The notes: generated from the letters alone by a model not told the origin. A stretch of DNA of 64,000 nt from Dehalococcoidales bacterium (GCA_030690265.1 JAUYHA010000077.1:22794-86793); one strand, 5' to 3'. Shown: positions 50,748 to 62,890, counted from the stretch's first letter. Numbers and translations are program-made.

Positions 50748-53189
50748 CTAGTTAAAGGAGGTGATGGCAACCACATTGTCCCCCTCCCCGAGCCTCATCA
50801 GCCTTACTTTTGTCTTGTAACGCCGGTTCTGAGTAGGGATGCCCTTTTTGGGGTCCTTTTCTTTCACCGGCGTGCGGGTGACCAGGCCATCGGCGGATAT
50901 TATCATTACCTGGCTGGATAGCGAAACTACTCTGGCAGCGGCTACATCACCGGTATCCTGGTTGATGGGAAAGGATTTCACGCCCTTACCGGAGCGGTGC
51001 TGCTGGGCAAACTGGTTGAGGGGGATGAGTTTGCCATAACCACCGGTGCTAGCCAGCAGCAGGAAGGCATCCGCTTCAACTTTCTCCATACTGACTAAGG
51101 TGTCATCGGCTCCCAGGCGGATGGCACGCACTCCGCCGCTGGTCCTGGAGCTGGTTCTCAGGCTGGAGACAATAAACCGGATTGCCAGCCCCTTCTGAGT
51201 TACCAGTATAATATCATCCTGGTCGGTAGCCAAACGCACCTCTATCAGCTCATCCTCATCTTCTATATCCGCAGCAATAAGCCCGTTGCTGCGAACTGCG
51301 GTGAACTTGTCTAACGAAGTCTTTTTTATCTCCCCCAGGCGTGTTGCCATCAAGAGGTAAGTATCCGGTGTAAAATCGCTCACCGGTACTATGTTGGTGA
51401 CCCGTTCACCCTCGGCAATGGGGAAAAGATTAATCACTGCCGTCCCTTTGCTTGTCCGGGAGCTTATCTCGGGGATTTTATAGCATTTCAGGCAAAAGAC
51501 CCTGCCCCGGCTGGTAAAGAAAAGCAGGCTGTCATGGGTATCAGCCACGATGAGGAGCCTGACCGCATCATCCTCCCTGGTTACCATACCGATGATGCCT
51601 TTACCTCCACGGTGCTGCAGGGTGTAGCGCTGTGAGGGCACTCTTTTGATAAATCCCCGGTTACTGAGCGTTACTACCACTTTTTGATGAGGAACAAGGT
51701 CTTCCTCGTTAAATTCTACTTCTTCCTGGTCGCTTATCTCGGTCCGTCTCGGGTCTCCGAACTTTGACTTTAGCTCCTTTATTTCATCCTTTATCAGCAA
51801 GAGCACCCTTCTCGGGTTGCCCAGCAGTTCCTCGAGATAATTGATGTTTTTCAAAATCTCGGTGTATTCGTCAAATATTCTCTGTCGCTCCAGGTTGGCT
51901 AACCGGCGCAGGGGCATATCAAGAATGGCTTGTGCCTGCTCCTGGGATAGACTAAAATCGCTCATCAGGCTCTGGCGGGCCTTCTCGGCATTTTCCGATT
52001 TGCGGATAGTGGCTATTATCTTGTCTATCTGGTCGAGAGCGATTTTGAGCCCTTCCAGGATATGTGCTCTGGCCCTGGCTCCTTTTAGCTCAAACTGGGA
52101 CCGCCGTCTGATAACCTCCTGTCGGAAATCGATATAGTTCTGGAGCATTTCTTTAAGGCTGAGCAGCCGGGGCTGCCCATCCACCAGGGCAAGCATATTG
52201 GCGAAGAAGACCGACTGCATGGCAGTATGTTTGTAAAGGCTGTTGAGCACCTGCTGGGGTTGAGCTTCTCTCTTTAGTTCAATAACGATGCGCATCCCCT
52301 GCCGGTCAGACTCGTCCCGTAATTCGCTGATGCCGTTGATTTTCTTATTGGTTACCAGTTCGGCTATTCTCTCCACCAGTGCCGCCTTGTTTATCTGATA
52401 GGGAAGCTCGCTGACCACTATCTCGTGGCGCCTGGTATCCGAAGGGTTGCTGATATGAGCCTTAGCCCGGACTACAATTCTGCCGTGGCCGGTGGTATAA
52501 GCGCTCTTAATTCCTTCCTGGCTCAGGATAATGCCACCGGTCGGGAAGTCTGGCCCTTTGATAAATCGGGTAACTTCCTCAATGTCAGCCTCCGGATGGT
52601 CGATGAGATAAAAAATGGAATCACATACTTCCCCCAGGTTGTGGGGGGGGATATTGGTTGCCATACCCACGGCTATCCCTGAGCCGCCGTTAACCAGCAG
52701 GTTCGGCAACCTGGTGGGCAGAACTGAAGGCTCTTTGAGACTATCATCAAAATTGGTGGTAAAGTCGACAGTGTCTTTGTCAATATCAACCAGCATCTGC
52801 TCGGCAAGCTGGGTCAGGCGGGCTTCGGTATAGCGCATGGCGGCGGGGGGGTCGTTATCCACGCTGCCAAAGTTGCCCTGCCCGTCAACCAGGGGATAGC
52901 GCATGGAGAAATCCTGTGCCATACGCACCATGGCATCATAAACGGAAACATCACCGTGCGGGTGGTACTTACCCAGGACTTCGCCGACGATGCGGGCGCT
53001 CTTCTTATGAGAAGTAGTAGAGCTAATCCCCATATCATTCATAGCGTAAAGGATGCGTCTCTGCACCGGCTTCAAACCGTCACGCCCATCAGGCAAAGCC
53101 CGGGAGACGATAACGCTCATCGCATAATCAAGATAAGAACTGCGCAGTTCATCTTCTATATTGACCGGTTTTGTCTTTCCTAAAACCAT
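50748..53189 (-). CDS. gyrA: DNA gyrase subunit A
   Basis: 813 residues. The nucleophile is Y120 ([10 protein letters not shown]). The C-terminal propeller carries a GyrA-box-like HRGGKGI. In the quinolone-resistance region the sequence is [20 protein letters not shown]81 occupies the position of E. coli Ser83, while D85 matches Asp87. Gyrase introduces negative supercoils with GyrB, which is not in the window. ATG start. It is the last gene of the lysC-side minus-strand group; an R-A palindrome follows it. Confidence 0.95.
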   Translation of the reverse strand: MVLGKTKPVNIEDELRSSYLDYAMSVIVSRALPDGRDGLKPVQRRILYAMNDMGISSTTSHKKSARIVGEVLGKYHPHGDVSVYDAMVRMAQDFSMRYPLVDGQGNFGSVDNDPPAAMRYTEARLTQLAEQMLVDIDKDTVDFTTNFDDSLKEPSVLPTRLPNLLVNGGSGIAVGMATNIPPHNLGEVCDSIFYLIDHPEADIEEVTRFIKGPDFPTGGIILSQEGIKSAYTTGHGRIVVRAKAHISNPSDTRRHEIVVSELPYQINKAALVERIAELVTNKKINGISELRDESDRQGMRIVIELKREAQPQQVLNSLYKHTAMQSVFFANMLALVDGQPRLLSLKEMLQNYIDFRQEVIRRRSQFELKGARARAHILEGLKIALDQIDKIIATIRKSENAEKARQSLMSDFSLSQEQAQAILDMPLRRLANLERQRIFDEYTEILKNINYLEELLGNPRRVLLLIKDEIKELKSKFGDPRRTEISDQEEVEFNEEDLVPHQKVVVTLSNRGFIKRVPSQRYTLQHRGGKGIIGMVTREDDAVRLLIVADTHDSLLFFTSRGRVFCLKCYKIPEISSRTSKGTAVINLFPIAEGERVTNIVPVSDFTPDTYLLMATRLGEIKKTSLDKFTAVRSNGLIAADIEDEDELIEVRLATDQDDIILVTQKGLAIRFIVSSLRTSSRTSGGVRAIRLGADDTLVSMEKVEADAFLLLASTGGYGKLIPLNQFAQQHRSGKGVKSFPINQDTGDVAAARVVSLSSQVMIISADGLVTRTPVKEKDPKKGIPTQNRRYKTKVRLMRLGEGDNVVAITSFN

Positions 53190-53204
53190 GGCTAATTAAA
53201 ACTC

Positions 53205-54020
53205 CTATTCTTCCTCTTCTTCATTATCACTCTCCTCATCAGCATCGGCAAGTTCTTTGGGCAGCAGCTCAATTTCCTCCCCGCCGACCACAGTATAATC
53301 AACTTCCTCGGGTAAAGTTTCCTCACTCTCAAGCTGCTGCCTGATTATTCTATCGCTGACGAAGGGCCTGATTTCGGGAGCTCTTTTCGGGGGAAAGGAG
53401 TGCCGTCCCTCTTGACTGGGATGTTGGTATACTTCTCTAATAATGACAGTTACCGCTTCTTCCGTTGAACTGATGATGGCGCCTTCGTATCTGTTGCCCC
53501 CTTCCATCAGTTTAATGAGCCGCTGCCCTTCCTTAGGCTCAATTTGCCCCAGATACTCCTCCCGGCTATTTCCCACTATCAGGTTGGACCCCTCTATCTT
53601 TAGATTTATCGCTTCACCAGCCGTCGTTTTGCCCAGTATCTCCGGTGGCGCCAGTTTAGTAAGGTTCACTATGCCGCTCTTGCCTGCTTCTTCAATAAAC
53701 TGCTGCGGCTCCACTTTTGGAAGGCTGCTTCCTGAACCAACCGCTGCATTTCCTAAATGGGAAAGACGGTTAAGGTTCTTCTTGGCAATAGTATTATACT
53801 GGTCAAGTTCCAGAGTTTTTTCGTAGGCTTCCCTGGCTAGATAATACTCTCCCAGTTCCATGTAAGCCTTACCCAAACGGTTGCAGGCATCAATATCATT
53901 CGGGAAGCTTTCTAGTAGTCTCTTATTAGCCTCTACCGCTTCTTTCCACCGCCCCTCCATAGCCAGGGATACAGCCTCTTGAGTTGACAGCCGTCTCAGG
54001 CTCTGTGCCTTCTGATACAT
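53205..54020 (-). CDS. Tetratricopeptide-repeat protein of unknown function
   Basis: 271 residues. One clear TPR (AMEGRWKEAVEANKRLLESFP) and a second (GKAYMELGEYYLAREAYEKTLEL) occupy residues 20-90. The middle (GIVNLTKLAPPEIL...GNSREEYLGQIEPKEGQRL) is probably a small beta domain, and the end is very acidic (DADEESDNEEEEE). Related proteins sit beside gyrA or lysC in Dehalococcoidia, as I recall. ATG start. No function is assigned. Confidence 0.85.
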   Translation of the reverse strand: MYQKAQSLRRLSTQEAVSLAMEGRWKEAVEANKRLLESFPNDIDACNRLGKAYMELGEYYLAREAYEKTLELDQYNTIAKKNLNRLSHLGNAAVGSGSSLPKVEPQQFIEEAGKSGIVNLTKLAPPEILGKTTAGEAINLKIEGSNLIVGNSREEYLGQIEPKEGQRLIKLMEGGNRYEGAIISSTEEAVTVIIREVYQHPSQEGRHSFPPKRAPEIRPFVSDRIIRQQLESEETLPEEVDYTVVGGEEIELLPKELADADEESDNEEEEE

Positions 54021-54046
54021 CTCTCATTTCCCTCAATTATCATTCT

Positions 54047-55276
54047 TTAAGTCTGGTTTACCTTTGAAGTTACCTCAAACACCCGGTGCAAAGCACGAAC
54101 AGCGTCCTTAACTCTGGACTCGTCAATAATGCAGGTGATGCGTATCTCTGAGGTGGTAATAAGCTGAATGTTTATGCCCTCTTCGCTGAAGGTGCTGAAC
54201 ATTCTGGCGGCAAAGCCGGGGGTATTCTGCATCCCGGTGCCGATGATACTGACCTTGCCCAGCCTGGGGTCACTGACACATTCCTTAGCACCGATTGAGT
54301 TGGCAATGGGTTCTACTACTTTCATTGCCTTATCAATTTCGCTCTTAGCCACAGTAAAAGTCAAATCAGTAATATTATTGATACTGGCGTTCTGGACAAT
54401 GGTGTCCACGCTGATACCTGCTTTTGCCAGGGGTACAAAGAGAGCGGCGGCAATACCCGGACGGTCAGGAACGCCAACCACTGTTATCTTAGCCACATCC
54501 AGGTCATAAGCGATGCTTCTAACTTTGTTTCTTACCTCCATAGATACCTCTCCATGAATTAATGTGCCCGGATTATCGGTAAAGCTGGAGGCTACCAGAA
54601 TAGGAATCTTGAACAGCTCTCCCAGCTCAACGGCGCGGGGATGTATCGCCTTGGAGCCGTAGGTTGCCAGTTCCAGCATCTCTTCATAGCCAATCTCGGT
54701 TAACTGCCGGGCTTCAGGAACCAGACCGGGGTCAGCAGTATAAACCCCTTCAACATCGGTATACCTTTCGCATACTTTAGCTCCCAGGCTGGCGGCCAGG
54801 GCTACGGCGGTGGTATCAGAGCCACCCCGCCCCAGAGTGGTTACATCCATCTCCTGGCTGATACCCTGGAAACCAGCCACAATGACAATTTTCCCCTGCT
54901 TTAATTCACTGACTATTCGTTTGGCGTCAATGCCGAGAATCCTGGCTCGGCTGTGGTTGGCATCGGTCTGTATCCCCGCCTGAGCACCGCTGAGGCTGAT
55001 TGCCTCATAGCCCATATCAGAAAGAGCCATCGCCAGCAAGGTGCTGGAGACAACCTCACCGGTGGATAAGAGAACATCCAGTTCCCGCTCATCAGGCCGC
55101 TCGGTAATCTGGTAAGCCAGTCTGATTAGCTCATCGGTGGTATCTCCCATCGCCGAGACGACTACCACTACCTGGTCACCACTCTTTTTCCGGGCGATAA
55201 TCCGCCGGGCAACATTCTTGATTTTATCAGCATCCGCTACCGAAGTGCCACCATACTTTTGGACTATTAGTGCCAT
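54047..55276 (-). CDS. lysC: Aspartate kinase
   Basis: 409 residues. [34 protein letters not shown] and [14 protein letters not shown] are the kinase motifs, followed by two ACT domains ([36 protein letters not shown]) that bind lysine or threonine. It makes aspartyl phosphate for lysine, methionine and threonine. The ATG overlaps the stop of the COG3635 gene (TAATG), so the two are co-translated. Confidence 0.95.
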   Translation of the reverse strand: MALIVQKYGGTSVADADKIKNVARRIIARKKSGDQVVVVVSAMGDTTDELIRLAYQITERPDERELDVLLSTGEVVSSTLLAMALSDMGYEAISLSGAQAGIQTDANHSRARILGIDAKRIVSELKQGKIVIVAGFQGISQEMDVTTLGRGGSDTTAVALAASLGAKVCERYTDVEGVYTADPGLVPEARQLTEIGYEEMLELATYGSKAIHPRAVELGELFKIPILVASSFTDNPGTLIHGEVSMEVRNKVRSIAYDLDVAKITVVGVPDRPGIAAALFVPLAKAGISVDTIVQNASINNITDLTFTVAKSEIDKAMKVVEPIANSIGAKECVSDPRLGKVSIIGTGMQNTPGFAARMFSTFSEEGINIQLITTSEIRITCIIDESRVKDAVRALHRVFEVTSKVNQT

Positions 55277-56466
55277 TAATTTTCCTCTATCAATCTACCC
55301 ATAATATTATATCCTGGGTCAAGAAACAAGCCCCTTTGGGTGGATTCCTTTTCGGTGAACCTTTTGGCTCCATTAGGCGCAAATCCTTTTCCCCAGAGCA
55401 TAAAGGGTACCGGGTCAGCGGTGTGAGTGCGGACTTCAATCGGGGTGGGGTGGTCGGGCATAACCAGCACCCGGAGAGCATCTTCTCGCCAGGCTCTAAT
55501 CTGGCTGATAACCTCGCTATCTATCTTATGGATAGCCTCTATTTTATCCTCTATTGAGCCGGTGTGACCGGCTTCATCGGTTGCTTCAATGTGGATGACA
55601 ATTAAATCATACTCCCTGAGTGCCGCTAAAGCTCCCGATGCCTGGCCGGCAAAGTCATTATCCATGCCATCTTTAACTCCCGGTATCTCCAGCACCTTCA
55701 TTCCCATCATCTGTGCCAGTCCCCGGATAACATCCACCGCCGAGGTTACCGCGGCGTTAAGACCGTAAACCTCTTTAAAAGCAGGGATATCTGACTCCCG
55801 GCCGCTACCCCAGAAAAGCCAGACCATATTAGCCGGAGGCTCCCCCCGTGACTGCCGGGCTAAATTTACCGGGTGCTCCCGAAGCACATCCTCCGAGCGT
55901 TTCATCAGCTCTCGTAACAGGTCACTCCCGGAGCCGCGAGGCATAAACTCATCTACAGGCTTGCCCGGAATATCGTGGGCCGGGGTACAGCCAGCCAGCA
56001 GCGCATCTTCTCTGCCCGTTATTTTAACGATATGCCTGTAGCTGAGCCCGGGGTAGAAATGAACCGTATCGCTGCCCATGGCTTTGTTCAGGGCATTGAT
56101 AAGATGATGTGCCTCATCGCTGTTGATGTGCCCGGCACTGTAGTCTGCCATCCTGCCACCGTTAATAGATACCAGGTTACAGCGGAAAACGACCTCCCCG
56201 TTACTTATCGGGATGTTCAGACTTCTGGCTTCAATCGCTGCCCGTCCCAGACGGTGCACCTCAGGGTCATAACCAAGCACTGACAGGCAGGCATTGGAGC
56301 TGGAAGGCTCCAGTCCGGCGGGAATGGTGCGCACCAGTCCCAGAGTAGCTTCCGCTGCCATAGCATCCAGGTTTGGAGTGTGAGCCATCTCCAGGCAGGT
56401 CTTGTCCCCGTGTTCAGTCAGGGGTAAGCCCGCAGCGCCATCAATTATCAAAACACAGTATTTCAA
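55276..56466 (-). CDS. COG3635 alkaline-phosphatase-superfamily protein: phosphoglycerate mutase-like, possible homoserine kinase
   Basis: 396 residues. [13 protein letters not shown] (D9), [22 protein letters not shown] and the C-terminal [14 protein letters not shown] match the archaeal-type cofactor-independent phosphoglycerate mutases. The catalytic-Ser segment is [13 protein letters not shown]; archaeal mutases usually have GSDVANLSLLGY, so Asp-Val is replaced by Ser-Asn. Members of this group have been shown to act as homoserine kinases in some bacteria lacking ThrB. Overlap with lysC, an early enzyme of the same pathway, favours that role here. Glycolytic mutase activity is the alternative. 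ATG start. Confidence 0.85.
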   Translation of the reverse strand: MKYCVLIIDGAAGLPLTEHGDKTCLEMAHTPNLDAMAAEATLGLVRTIPAGLEPSSSNACLSVLGYDPEVHRLGRAAIEARSLNIPISNGEVVFRCNLVSINGGRMADYSAGHINSDEAHHLINALNKAMGSDTVHFYPGLSYRHIVKITGREDALLAGCTPAHDIPGKPVDEFMPRGSGSDLLRELMKRSEDVLREHPVNLARQSRGEPPANMVWLFWGSGRESDIPAFKEVYGLNAAVTSAVDVIRGLAQMMGMKVLEIPGVKDGMDNDFAGQASGALAALREYDLIVIHIEATDEAGHTGSIEDKIEAIHKIDSEVISQIRAWREDALRVLVMPDHPTPIEVRTHTADPVPFMLWGKGFAPNGAKRFTEKESTQRGLFLDPGYNIMGRLIEEN

Positions 56467-56479
56467 TTACTTATTCTCT

Positions 56480-57085
56480 TCAGACAGGCAACTTTAATCC
56501 GTATCTCCAGTATATCCAGGCGTCGACCAAAATCAATATAGATAGAATAACGAAAATGGCAGAGGAAACAACGTAAAAAGTCAAAATCCACTTGAAGGTG
56601 TTTCGGTTTAAGAGTTTATCCCGTAACCAGTTCCCCAATAACCACTTTGGAATCGCTAGCGAAGACTTATCTCTTTGTAGGCTAATTTTCCTCGGGAACT
56701 GCGAGAAGGGTCTGCCGTTATAATCCGGTAGAAAGACATCCAAAGACTCTAAAGTTTGAAGAGAATGACTTATGCCTAGCCGAGCGGATAAACGTTTCAA
56801 CAACTGCTCAGAACCATCCCGGTAATAGGTATCTTTGGCAATAGAAATACTCAATATGGAAGAGAAAAAAGCACCGATAACTGCCAGACCGAGTCTGGTT
56901 AACCACGCTGTTGATGGTATGGTACCTATGGCTACCCCCAATAGACCGAATAAAATGCCTGTGGCTCCCAGTTTGTCCAAAACGTATCTATCTCTACTCC
57001 GCCAGTCCTCACACAGTTGCTCATATTCGGCCAGTAATTTTTCGATTAACAATTTATCTTCTTCCGTCTCTCTTGGAGTTGTCAT
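56480..57085 (-). CDS. Membrane protein of unknown function
   Basis: 201 residues. A charged helical N-terminus (ETEEDKLLIEKLLAEYEQLCEDWRSRDRYV, coiled-coil-like, shown here in two stretches), two helices (about 42-58 and 65-83), a soluble middle, and a last helix (about 168-190). No family recognised. It starts 14 bases from the COG3635 gene on the same strand order and is slightly AT-richer than its neighbours. Confidence 0.7.
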   Translation of the reverse strand: MTTPRETEEDKLLIEKLLAEYEQLCEDWRSRDRYVLDKLGATGILFGLLGVAIGTIPSTAWLTRLGLAVIGAFFSSILSISIAKDTYYRDGSEQLLKRLSARLGISHSLQTLESLDVFLPDYNGRPFSQFPRKISLQRDKSSLAIPKWLLGNWLRDKLLNRNTFKWILTFYVVSSAIFVILSILILVDAWIYWRYGLKLPV

Positions 57086-57125
57086 CTTTACCTCTTATGC
57101 TGCTCCGGCTCTCATTTTGCCAGCA

Positions 57126-57785
57126 CTACTCCAGAAGAGCTTCCAGGTCTTTAACTGTTATTTCTGCCAGACTTTCAACCACGGTATCCGCCTCGGCAAG
57201 GTCTTTTCTTTGGTATGTTCCGGTGACTGCCACGCATTTCATCCCCGCCCGCCTGGCGGCTCTTATTCCAGGGATGGTGTCTTCGATAACAACGCATCTT
57301 TTCTCATTAATTTTCATTTTCCCTGCCGCCAGCAGAAATCCTTCCGGGTCCGGTTTACCCCGGCTTACATCTTCACTGGCGATAACCGCCTCAAAAAGCT
57401 CTTTTATTTTCAGGGAAGAAAGGAGGAAAGATACATTTTTCATGGGGCCGGAGGAAACCACGGCCTGGTGAAATCCGTTATCTCTTAATGAAGACAAAAG
57501 CTCCGCAACCCCCGGCATAGGCTCGATGTTCTTACTGGCTATTTGGAAGCGGAAATATTCCTCTTTGCGTTCAGAGAGGGTTTCTACTTCCGGTGGGGGA
57601 GTTTCCTCCCCGAAGACCTTCTTTATAGTGTCTTCATCCCTCAGCCCTAGAATTATCCCGAAATCCTCTTTTGACGGTTCCGGTTTGTCCTCTTCTTTGA
57701 ATAGCTGACGCCACGCCTGCGCGTGGTAAGGTATGGTGTCTACTATCACACCATCTAAATCCCAGATAACAGCTTTTTCATCCAT
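57126..57785 (-). CDS. HAD-superfamily hydrolase, beta-phosphoglucomutase-like
   Basis: 219 residues. WDLDGVIVDTIPYH is motif I with DxD, VSSGPMKN motif II, KPDPEGFLLAA motif III with Lys, and CVVIEDTIPGIRAA motif IV. The helical cap is type C1. It would dephosphorylate or isomerise a phosphorylated sugar; specificity is unknown. ATG start. Confidence 0.9.
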   Translation of the reverse strand: MDEKAVIWDLDGVIVDTIPYHAQAWRQLFKEEDKPEPSKEDFGIILGLRDEDTIKKVFGEETPPPEVETLSERKEEYFRFQIASKNIEPMPGVAELLSSLRDNGFHQAVVSSGPMKNVSFLLSSLKIKELFEAVIASEDVSRGKPDPEGFLLAAGKMKINEKRCVVIEDTIPGIRAARRAGMKCVAVTGTYQRKDLAEADTVVESLAEITVKDLEALLE

Positions 57786-57805
57786 TTTGGCGGTGAATTA
57801 ACTTA

Positions 57806-57964
57806 GGTAACCCTATCCCCTTTATCCCCTTCCCCTTGATAAGGGGAAGGGGAAGATTTTATAAGAGGGACTTCGTCCCTCTAAGACTCCTCGCTCATTC
57901 ATAGTGAAAGGGCGTGTTATCTTCCGCCTTTTTTCAGTCTCTCCATTTCCTTTTCTATGGCTCT
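57806..57964. repeat. R-E repeat and a possible gene remnant
   Basis: AACCCTATCCCCTTTATCC, the hairpin CCCCTTCCCC-TTGATAA-GGGGAAGGGG, and AGAGGGACTTCGTCCCTCT (57817-57884), the R-E pattern in reverse. On the minus strand at 57925-57960 the DNA reads IEKEMERLKKGG-like sequence without a gene around it. Confidence 0.7.
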
Positions 57965-58804
57965 TTATTTGGAATCTGTTGATTTTAGCCTCTGATTTAA
58001 TTCACCTATTTCTTTTGATGCGAGTTTGATTTTCTTTTCACGCTGCAATTGCTCACTCTTTTCATCAAGTATCAGTTCAATACCAAGTTTGATTATTGGA
58101 AATACGTCCAGGCACTCATCTTCCTTGAGTTCATGAATCCCTTTACTAAGAATAGAATAGACAGATTTATTTTTCACAAGGAAGTCTGGGAGGGGGTGTC
58201 GTAATAATGATATTTTTTCATCCATTCGACTTCTTTTATACAAATCCTCATCCCACCCATTAGAAGCAATCTGTTTCTGGTGCGCATCTTCAACAAGATT
58301 TTCAAAAATCCGTCGTAAATAGACAAACGCACCAATCCCTATTCCATAGGAAGTTAAGCCAACTGCCTTACTAAACTCTAACCAAAGGTCGTTACCTAAG
58401 ATAGTTCTGTATTTACGAATCTCAACAGCGGCGAGGTCTGCCAGTGAAGGATATTGACCAATTTTAGTAATGGTATTATTGTGTATGAGAAAGAAGAAGA
58501 ATAATTGGTGTTCTTCGTTACGAGAGCAAGAGAATTTATGTTTGGTAATACGATTGTTTTCATCAACAAGACTTGGTGGGCGGTTACTACCCTGGTTTAG
58601 GTACATTACGGAATTATCTGTATGGAATACACTTGGTTGTTGACATGAAATACAGTAGCAATCGATATGGCCTTTGAAATGATACAATTTTAACAGCGCA
58701 TCACGTTGCTGGTCGTTAAAAGTGAATGACTTGTAAAGCGGTACATTCAGATAAAAATCACTAATATCAGGCAATTTATTTGAATTATCTTCATCCTCTT
58801 TCAT
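57965..58804 (-). CDS. AT-rich protein of unknown function
   Basis: 279 residues. CYCISC (about 49-54) and FSCSRNEEH may form a zinc site. The middle contains SLADLAAVEIRKYRTIL and GIGIGAFVYLRRIFENLVED, which recalls uncharacterised proteins near phage-defence or mobile loci, and the end is a coiled coil (KSEQLQREKKIKLASKEI). Base composition is clearly more AT-rich than the flanking metK and HAD genes, a sign of recent acquisition. ATG start, no strong ribosome site. Confidence 0.7.
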   Translation of the reverse strand: MKEDEDNSNKLPDISDFYLNVPLYKSFTFNDQQRDALLKLYHFKGHIDCYCISCQQPSVFHTDNSVMYLNQGSNRPPSLVDENNRITKHKFSCSRNEEHQLFFFFLIHNNTITKIGQYPSLADLAAVEIRKYRTILGNDLWLEFSKAVGLTSYGIGIGAFVYLRRIFENLVEDAHQKQIASNGWDEDLYKRSRMDEKISLLRHPLPDFLVKNKSVYSILSKGIHELKEDECLDVFPIIKLGIELILDEKSEQLQREKKIKLASKEIGELNQRLKSTDSK

Positions 58805-58858
58805 GTCTAGCTCCTTCCAAAATGTCCTCCTTCGGGGGTATATGGGTATAGTTTATTC

Positions 58859-60085
58859 CTACTTCCCCAGGGCTTCTTTTTTGAGGATTGCGGCTTTATC
58901 GGTCTTTTCCCAGGGGAGGTCGAGGTCGTCCCGCCCGAAGTGGCCGTAGGCGGCAGTCTGTCTGAAGATGGGACGGCGCAGGTCAAAGTCCTGGATAATG
59001 GCTCCAGGCCTGAGGTCAAAATGCTTGTTAATTAGCTCAAGCAGGACATCAGTCTCGACCTTGCTGGTACCGAAAGTTTCAATGGAGACGGAAAGCGGGT
59101 GGGCAACGCCGATAACATAGGCCACTTGAAGCTCCAGGCGCTCAGCCAGCCCGGCGGCAACGATATTCTTGGCGATATACCGGGCGGCATAAGCCGCCGT
59201 ACGGTCGACCTTGGTCGGGTCCTTGCCTGAGAAAGCTCCGCCGCCGTGCCGGGCAATCCCGCCATAGGTATCAACCAGAATCTTGCGACCGGTGAAGCCG
59301 GTATCCGATACCGGCCCGCCGATAACGAAACGACCGGTAGCGTTAATGTAAAACCTGGTTTCATCACTTATCAATGAGGCAGGAACGATTGGTTTGATTA
59401 CTTGCTCAATAATGTCCTTCTCCATCTGCTTGCGGCTGACATCGGCATCATGCTGAGCGGCGATGACCACGCTAGTGACCCGTTTTGCGATACCCTTGTT
59501 GTATTCAACGGTTACCTGTGATTTTCCGTCAGGGCGGAGGTAAGTTAAAGTTTTGTCTTTTCTTACCTGTGCCAGGCGGCGGCATAGCTGGTGAGATAGA
59601 GAAATGGGTAACGGCATAAGTTCTGAAGTCTCGTTACAGGCAAAGCCGACCATCATACCTTGGTCGCCAGCACCAATTTCGTCAAGGTGACTGATTCCCG
59701 TGCTTTCTTTAGCCTCCAGTGACTTGCTTACCCCCATATCAATGTCAGTAGATTGCTCCTTGATGCCGTTAAGCACCCCGAGGGACTGGTAATCGAAGCC
59801 ATATTCCGGCTGAGTGTAGCCTACATCCTTTACCACACCCCGCACTATTTTAGGAATATCAATATAGCCGCTGGTGGTGATTTCCCCCAGGACGATTACC
59901 AGTCCGGTGGTGGTGGCAACTTCACAGGCAACCCTGCCGTAAGGGTCTTGTTTAAGGATAGCGTCCAGAATAGCATCAGATATCTGGTCACACAGTTTAT
60001 CCGGGTGCCCTTCGGTTACTGATTCCGATGTAAGCAGGTATTTGGCTGAAGTGCTAAAACTATTGCTGTTGAAACTATTGGTCAT
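58859..60085 (-). CDS. metK: S-adenosylmethionine synthetase
   Basis: 408 residues. [35 protein letters not shown] and [15 protein letters not shown] are the ATP, methionine and metal motifs. It makes SAM from methionine and ATP. The gene lies 22 bases after ahcY, so the two ends of the SAM cycle are co-transcribed. ATG start with AAGGAG upstream. Confidence 0.96.
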   Translation of the reverse strand: MTNSFNSNSFSTSAKYLLTSESVTEGHPDKLCDQISDAILDAILKQDPYGRVACEVATTTGLVIVLGEITTSGYIDIPKIVRGVVKDVGYTQPEYGFDYQSLGVLNGIKEQSTDIDMGVSKSLEAKESTGISHLDEIGAGDQGMMVGFACNETSELMPLPISLSHQLCRRLAQVRKDKTLTYLRPDGKSQVTVEYNKGIAKRVTSVVIAAQHDADVSRKQMEKDIIEQVIKPIVPASLISDETRFYINATGRFVIGGPVSDTGFTGRKILVDTYGGIARHGGGAFSGKDPTKVDRTAAYAARYIAKNIVAAGLAERLELQVAYVIGVAHPLSVSIETFGTSKVETDVLLELINKHFDLRPGAIIQDFDLRRPIFRQTAAYGHFGRDDLDLPWEKTDKAAILKKEALGK

Positions 60086-60107
60086 TCCTTCTCCTTATTT
60101 ATCTTTT

Positions 60108-61376
<1,269 letters not shown>

Positions 61377-61433
61377 TCAGGAAAACCTAACGCCCTCCTC
61401 CTCTCTTTAAATAAAATTCCAGTTTGTTTTTTA

Positions 61434-61462
61434 ATTGTAGTGAAATGGTGCCTTTAATTCAA
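61434..61462 (-). promoter_or_regulatory. Promoter of ahcY-metK
   Basis: Minus strand TTGAAT (61462-61457), 17-base spacer, TACAAT (61439-61434). The leader to the ahcY ATG is about 60 bases and contains GAGGAGGAGGG; I see no riboswitch fold in it. Confidence 0.6.
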
Positions 61463-61477
61463 CTCCATAATTTATTT

Positions 61478-62089
61478 TTATTGCAATCTTTTCTCCACAT
61501 TGATGACATACCAGTCTTCCGGCGGGTCATGCCGGGTGTCAACTATTAAATGGGTGATACTGAGGGCAGGATACAACCTTTTCAGGTCATCCAGGTCTAC
61601 CGGCTCGAAGCTGGCTTTGTTATTCAGATAGGCTTGTTCGGTCAGGGCGTTCGATTCATAATCCTCTTTTTTAGCCCGGTCCAGTATTCGCCTGATGGCT
61701 ACTTCCTGGGGGCATTCGGTTTGCATGATAATGAAGCTACGCTTGTGCCTGGCGGCTATTTCAGCCGCCCGTCTCCTCAGCAGTTGGGTGAAGAAAGTGG
61801 CATCAAGTATCACTCCTTTATTATCTTTCAGAGCATCATCGGCTCGCCGGAAGGTCTCGTCATAGACCCGCATCCGTTTGTCCATATTTGCGGCGACTTT
61901 TTCATCGGAAATGTCCTCATCTTTTAATACCTCCAGCCTGACCAGGTCGGTACTGAACAGCGGGTAGCCCTTAATTCTGGCCACCTGCCGGCTTGCCCCG
62001 CTTTTTCCGGTAGCGGGCAGTCCGCAGGCAATGAGGACAAAGTTAGAGCCCAGTTCATTTTCCACGAATTGAAGAAATAGCTCTCTCAC
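61478..62089 (-). CDS. P-loop kinase of the AAA_33/zeta-toxin-like group
   Basis: 203 residues. Walker A GLPATGKS (23-30), then FSTDLVRLEVL, ILDATFF and RILDRAKKED, the layout of small polynucleotide/sugar kinases such as those fused to aminoglycoside phosphotransferase-like proteins. The substrate is unknown. GTG start at 62089 with GGAGGCGG upstream. It is divergent from gmhA. Confidence 0.85.
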   Translation of the reverse strand: MRELFLQFVENELGSNFVLIACGLPATGKSGASRQVARIKGYPLFSTDLVRLEVLKDEDISDEKVAANMDKRMRVYDETFRRADDALKDNKGVILDATFFTQLLRRRAAEIAARHKRSFIIMQTECPQEVAIRRILDRAKKEDYESNALTEQAYLNNKASFEPVDLDDLKRLYPALSITHLIVDTRHDPPEDWYVINVEKRLQ

Positions 62090-62219
62090 TCTACCGCCTC
62101 CTTCAGGCTGATGCGTCCTTCCTTTTATACAGCCTGTTCCGATTGACTGTCAAGCTGGCTGGTCAGCTAAGAGTTGACTGTGGGACAGTGGGAGACTAGA
62201 ATAGCGTCTAAGGGGAGGT

Positions 62220-62822
62220 ATGATGCCGAAGGCAGGTTCCAGGCGTGATGAAATCATCAGCAGGCTGAAGGAAAGTATCCGGGTGAAGGAGGCACTGGCT
62301 CAAGATAAAATTGATGAGATAGACCGCCTGGTAGAGCTTATCCTTGAGACCTATAAGCGGGGGGGCAAGGTGGTCTTGCTTGGTAACGGAGGCAGCGCCG
62401 CCGATGCCCAGCATATCGCCGGGGAACTGGTAGGACAGTTCAAGCTCAGGAGGCAGGCTCTGCCGGCTATAGCTCTCACCACCAATACCTCGGTATTAAC
62501 CGCCATTGCCAATGACTACGGATATGAATCGGTCTTTAGCCGTCAGGTAGAAGCCCTGGTGAATGAGAGGGATATTGTAATAGGTATCAGTACCAGCGGG
62601 AATTCGCCCAATGTGATTGAGGCAATAAAGCTGGCGAAAACAAAAGGAGCCAGAACTGTTGCCTTAACCGGGGGTAGTGGCGGCAGGCTGGGTGAGGTGG
62701 CTGACCTGGTCTTGATGGCGCCTTCAGATAATGTCGCCAGAATTCAGGAGGCACATATCACCATAGGTCATATCGTCTGCGAACTGGTGGAAGAAGAGGT
62801 AGGAAAATTCCTCTCGGGGTGA
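62220..62822 (+). CDS. gmhA: Sedoheptulose-7-phosphate isomerase-like SIS protein
   Basis: 200 residues, one SIS domain: LLGNGGSAADAQHIAGELVGQF, ALTTNTSVLTAIANDYGYE, GISTSGNSPNVIEAI, and AHITIGHIVCELVE with the catalytic Glu/His. GmhA makes D-glycero-heptose 7-phosphate for surface polysaccharide. Dehalococcoidia lack classical LPS, so use in another glycoconjugate is likely. ATG 62220 is followed by a second ATG; GGGGAGG is upstream. Confidence 0.9.
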   Translation: MMPKAGSRRDEIISRLKESIRVKEALAQDKIDEIDRLVELILETYKRGGKVVLLGNGGSAADAQHIAGELVGQFKLRRQALPAIALTTNTSVLTAIANDYGYESVFSRQVEALVNERDIVIGISTSGNSPNVIEAIKLAKTKGARTVALTGGSGGRLGEVADLVLMAPSDNVARIQEAHITIGHIVCELVEEEVGKFLSG

Positions 62823-62865
62823 ACTCGGGCCTCGGACTGAAGGCTCGGCCTGAAGGCTGAACCCC
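62820..62865. repeat. Short R-C fragment after gmhA
   Basis: GAACTCGGGCCTCGGACTG followed by AAGGCTCGGCCTGAAGG, matching part of the copy near 47690. Confidence 0.6.
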
Positions 62866-62890
62866 AATCCTGGCAAATGAGGTTAGTGAA

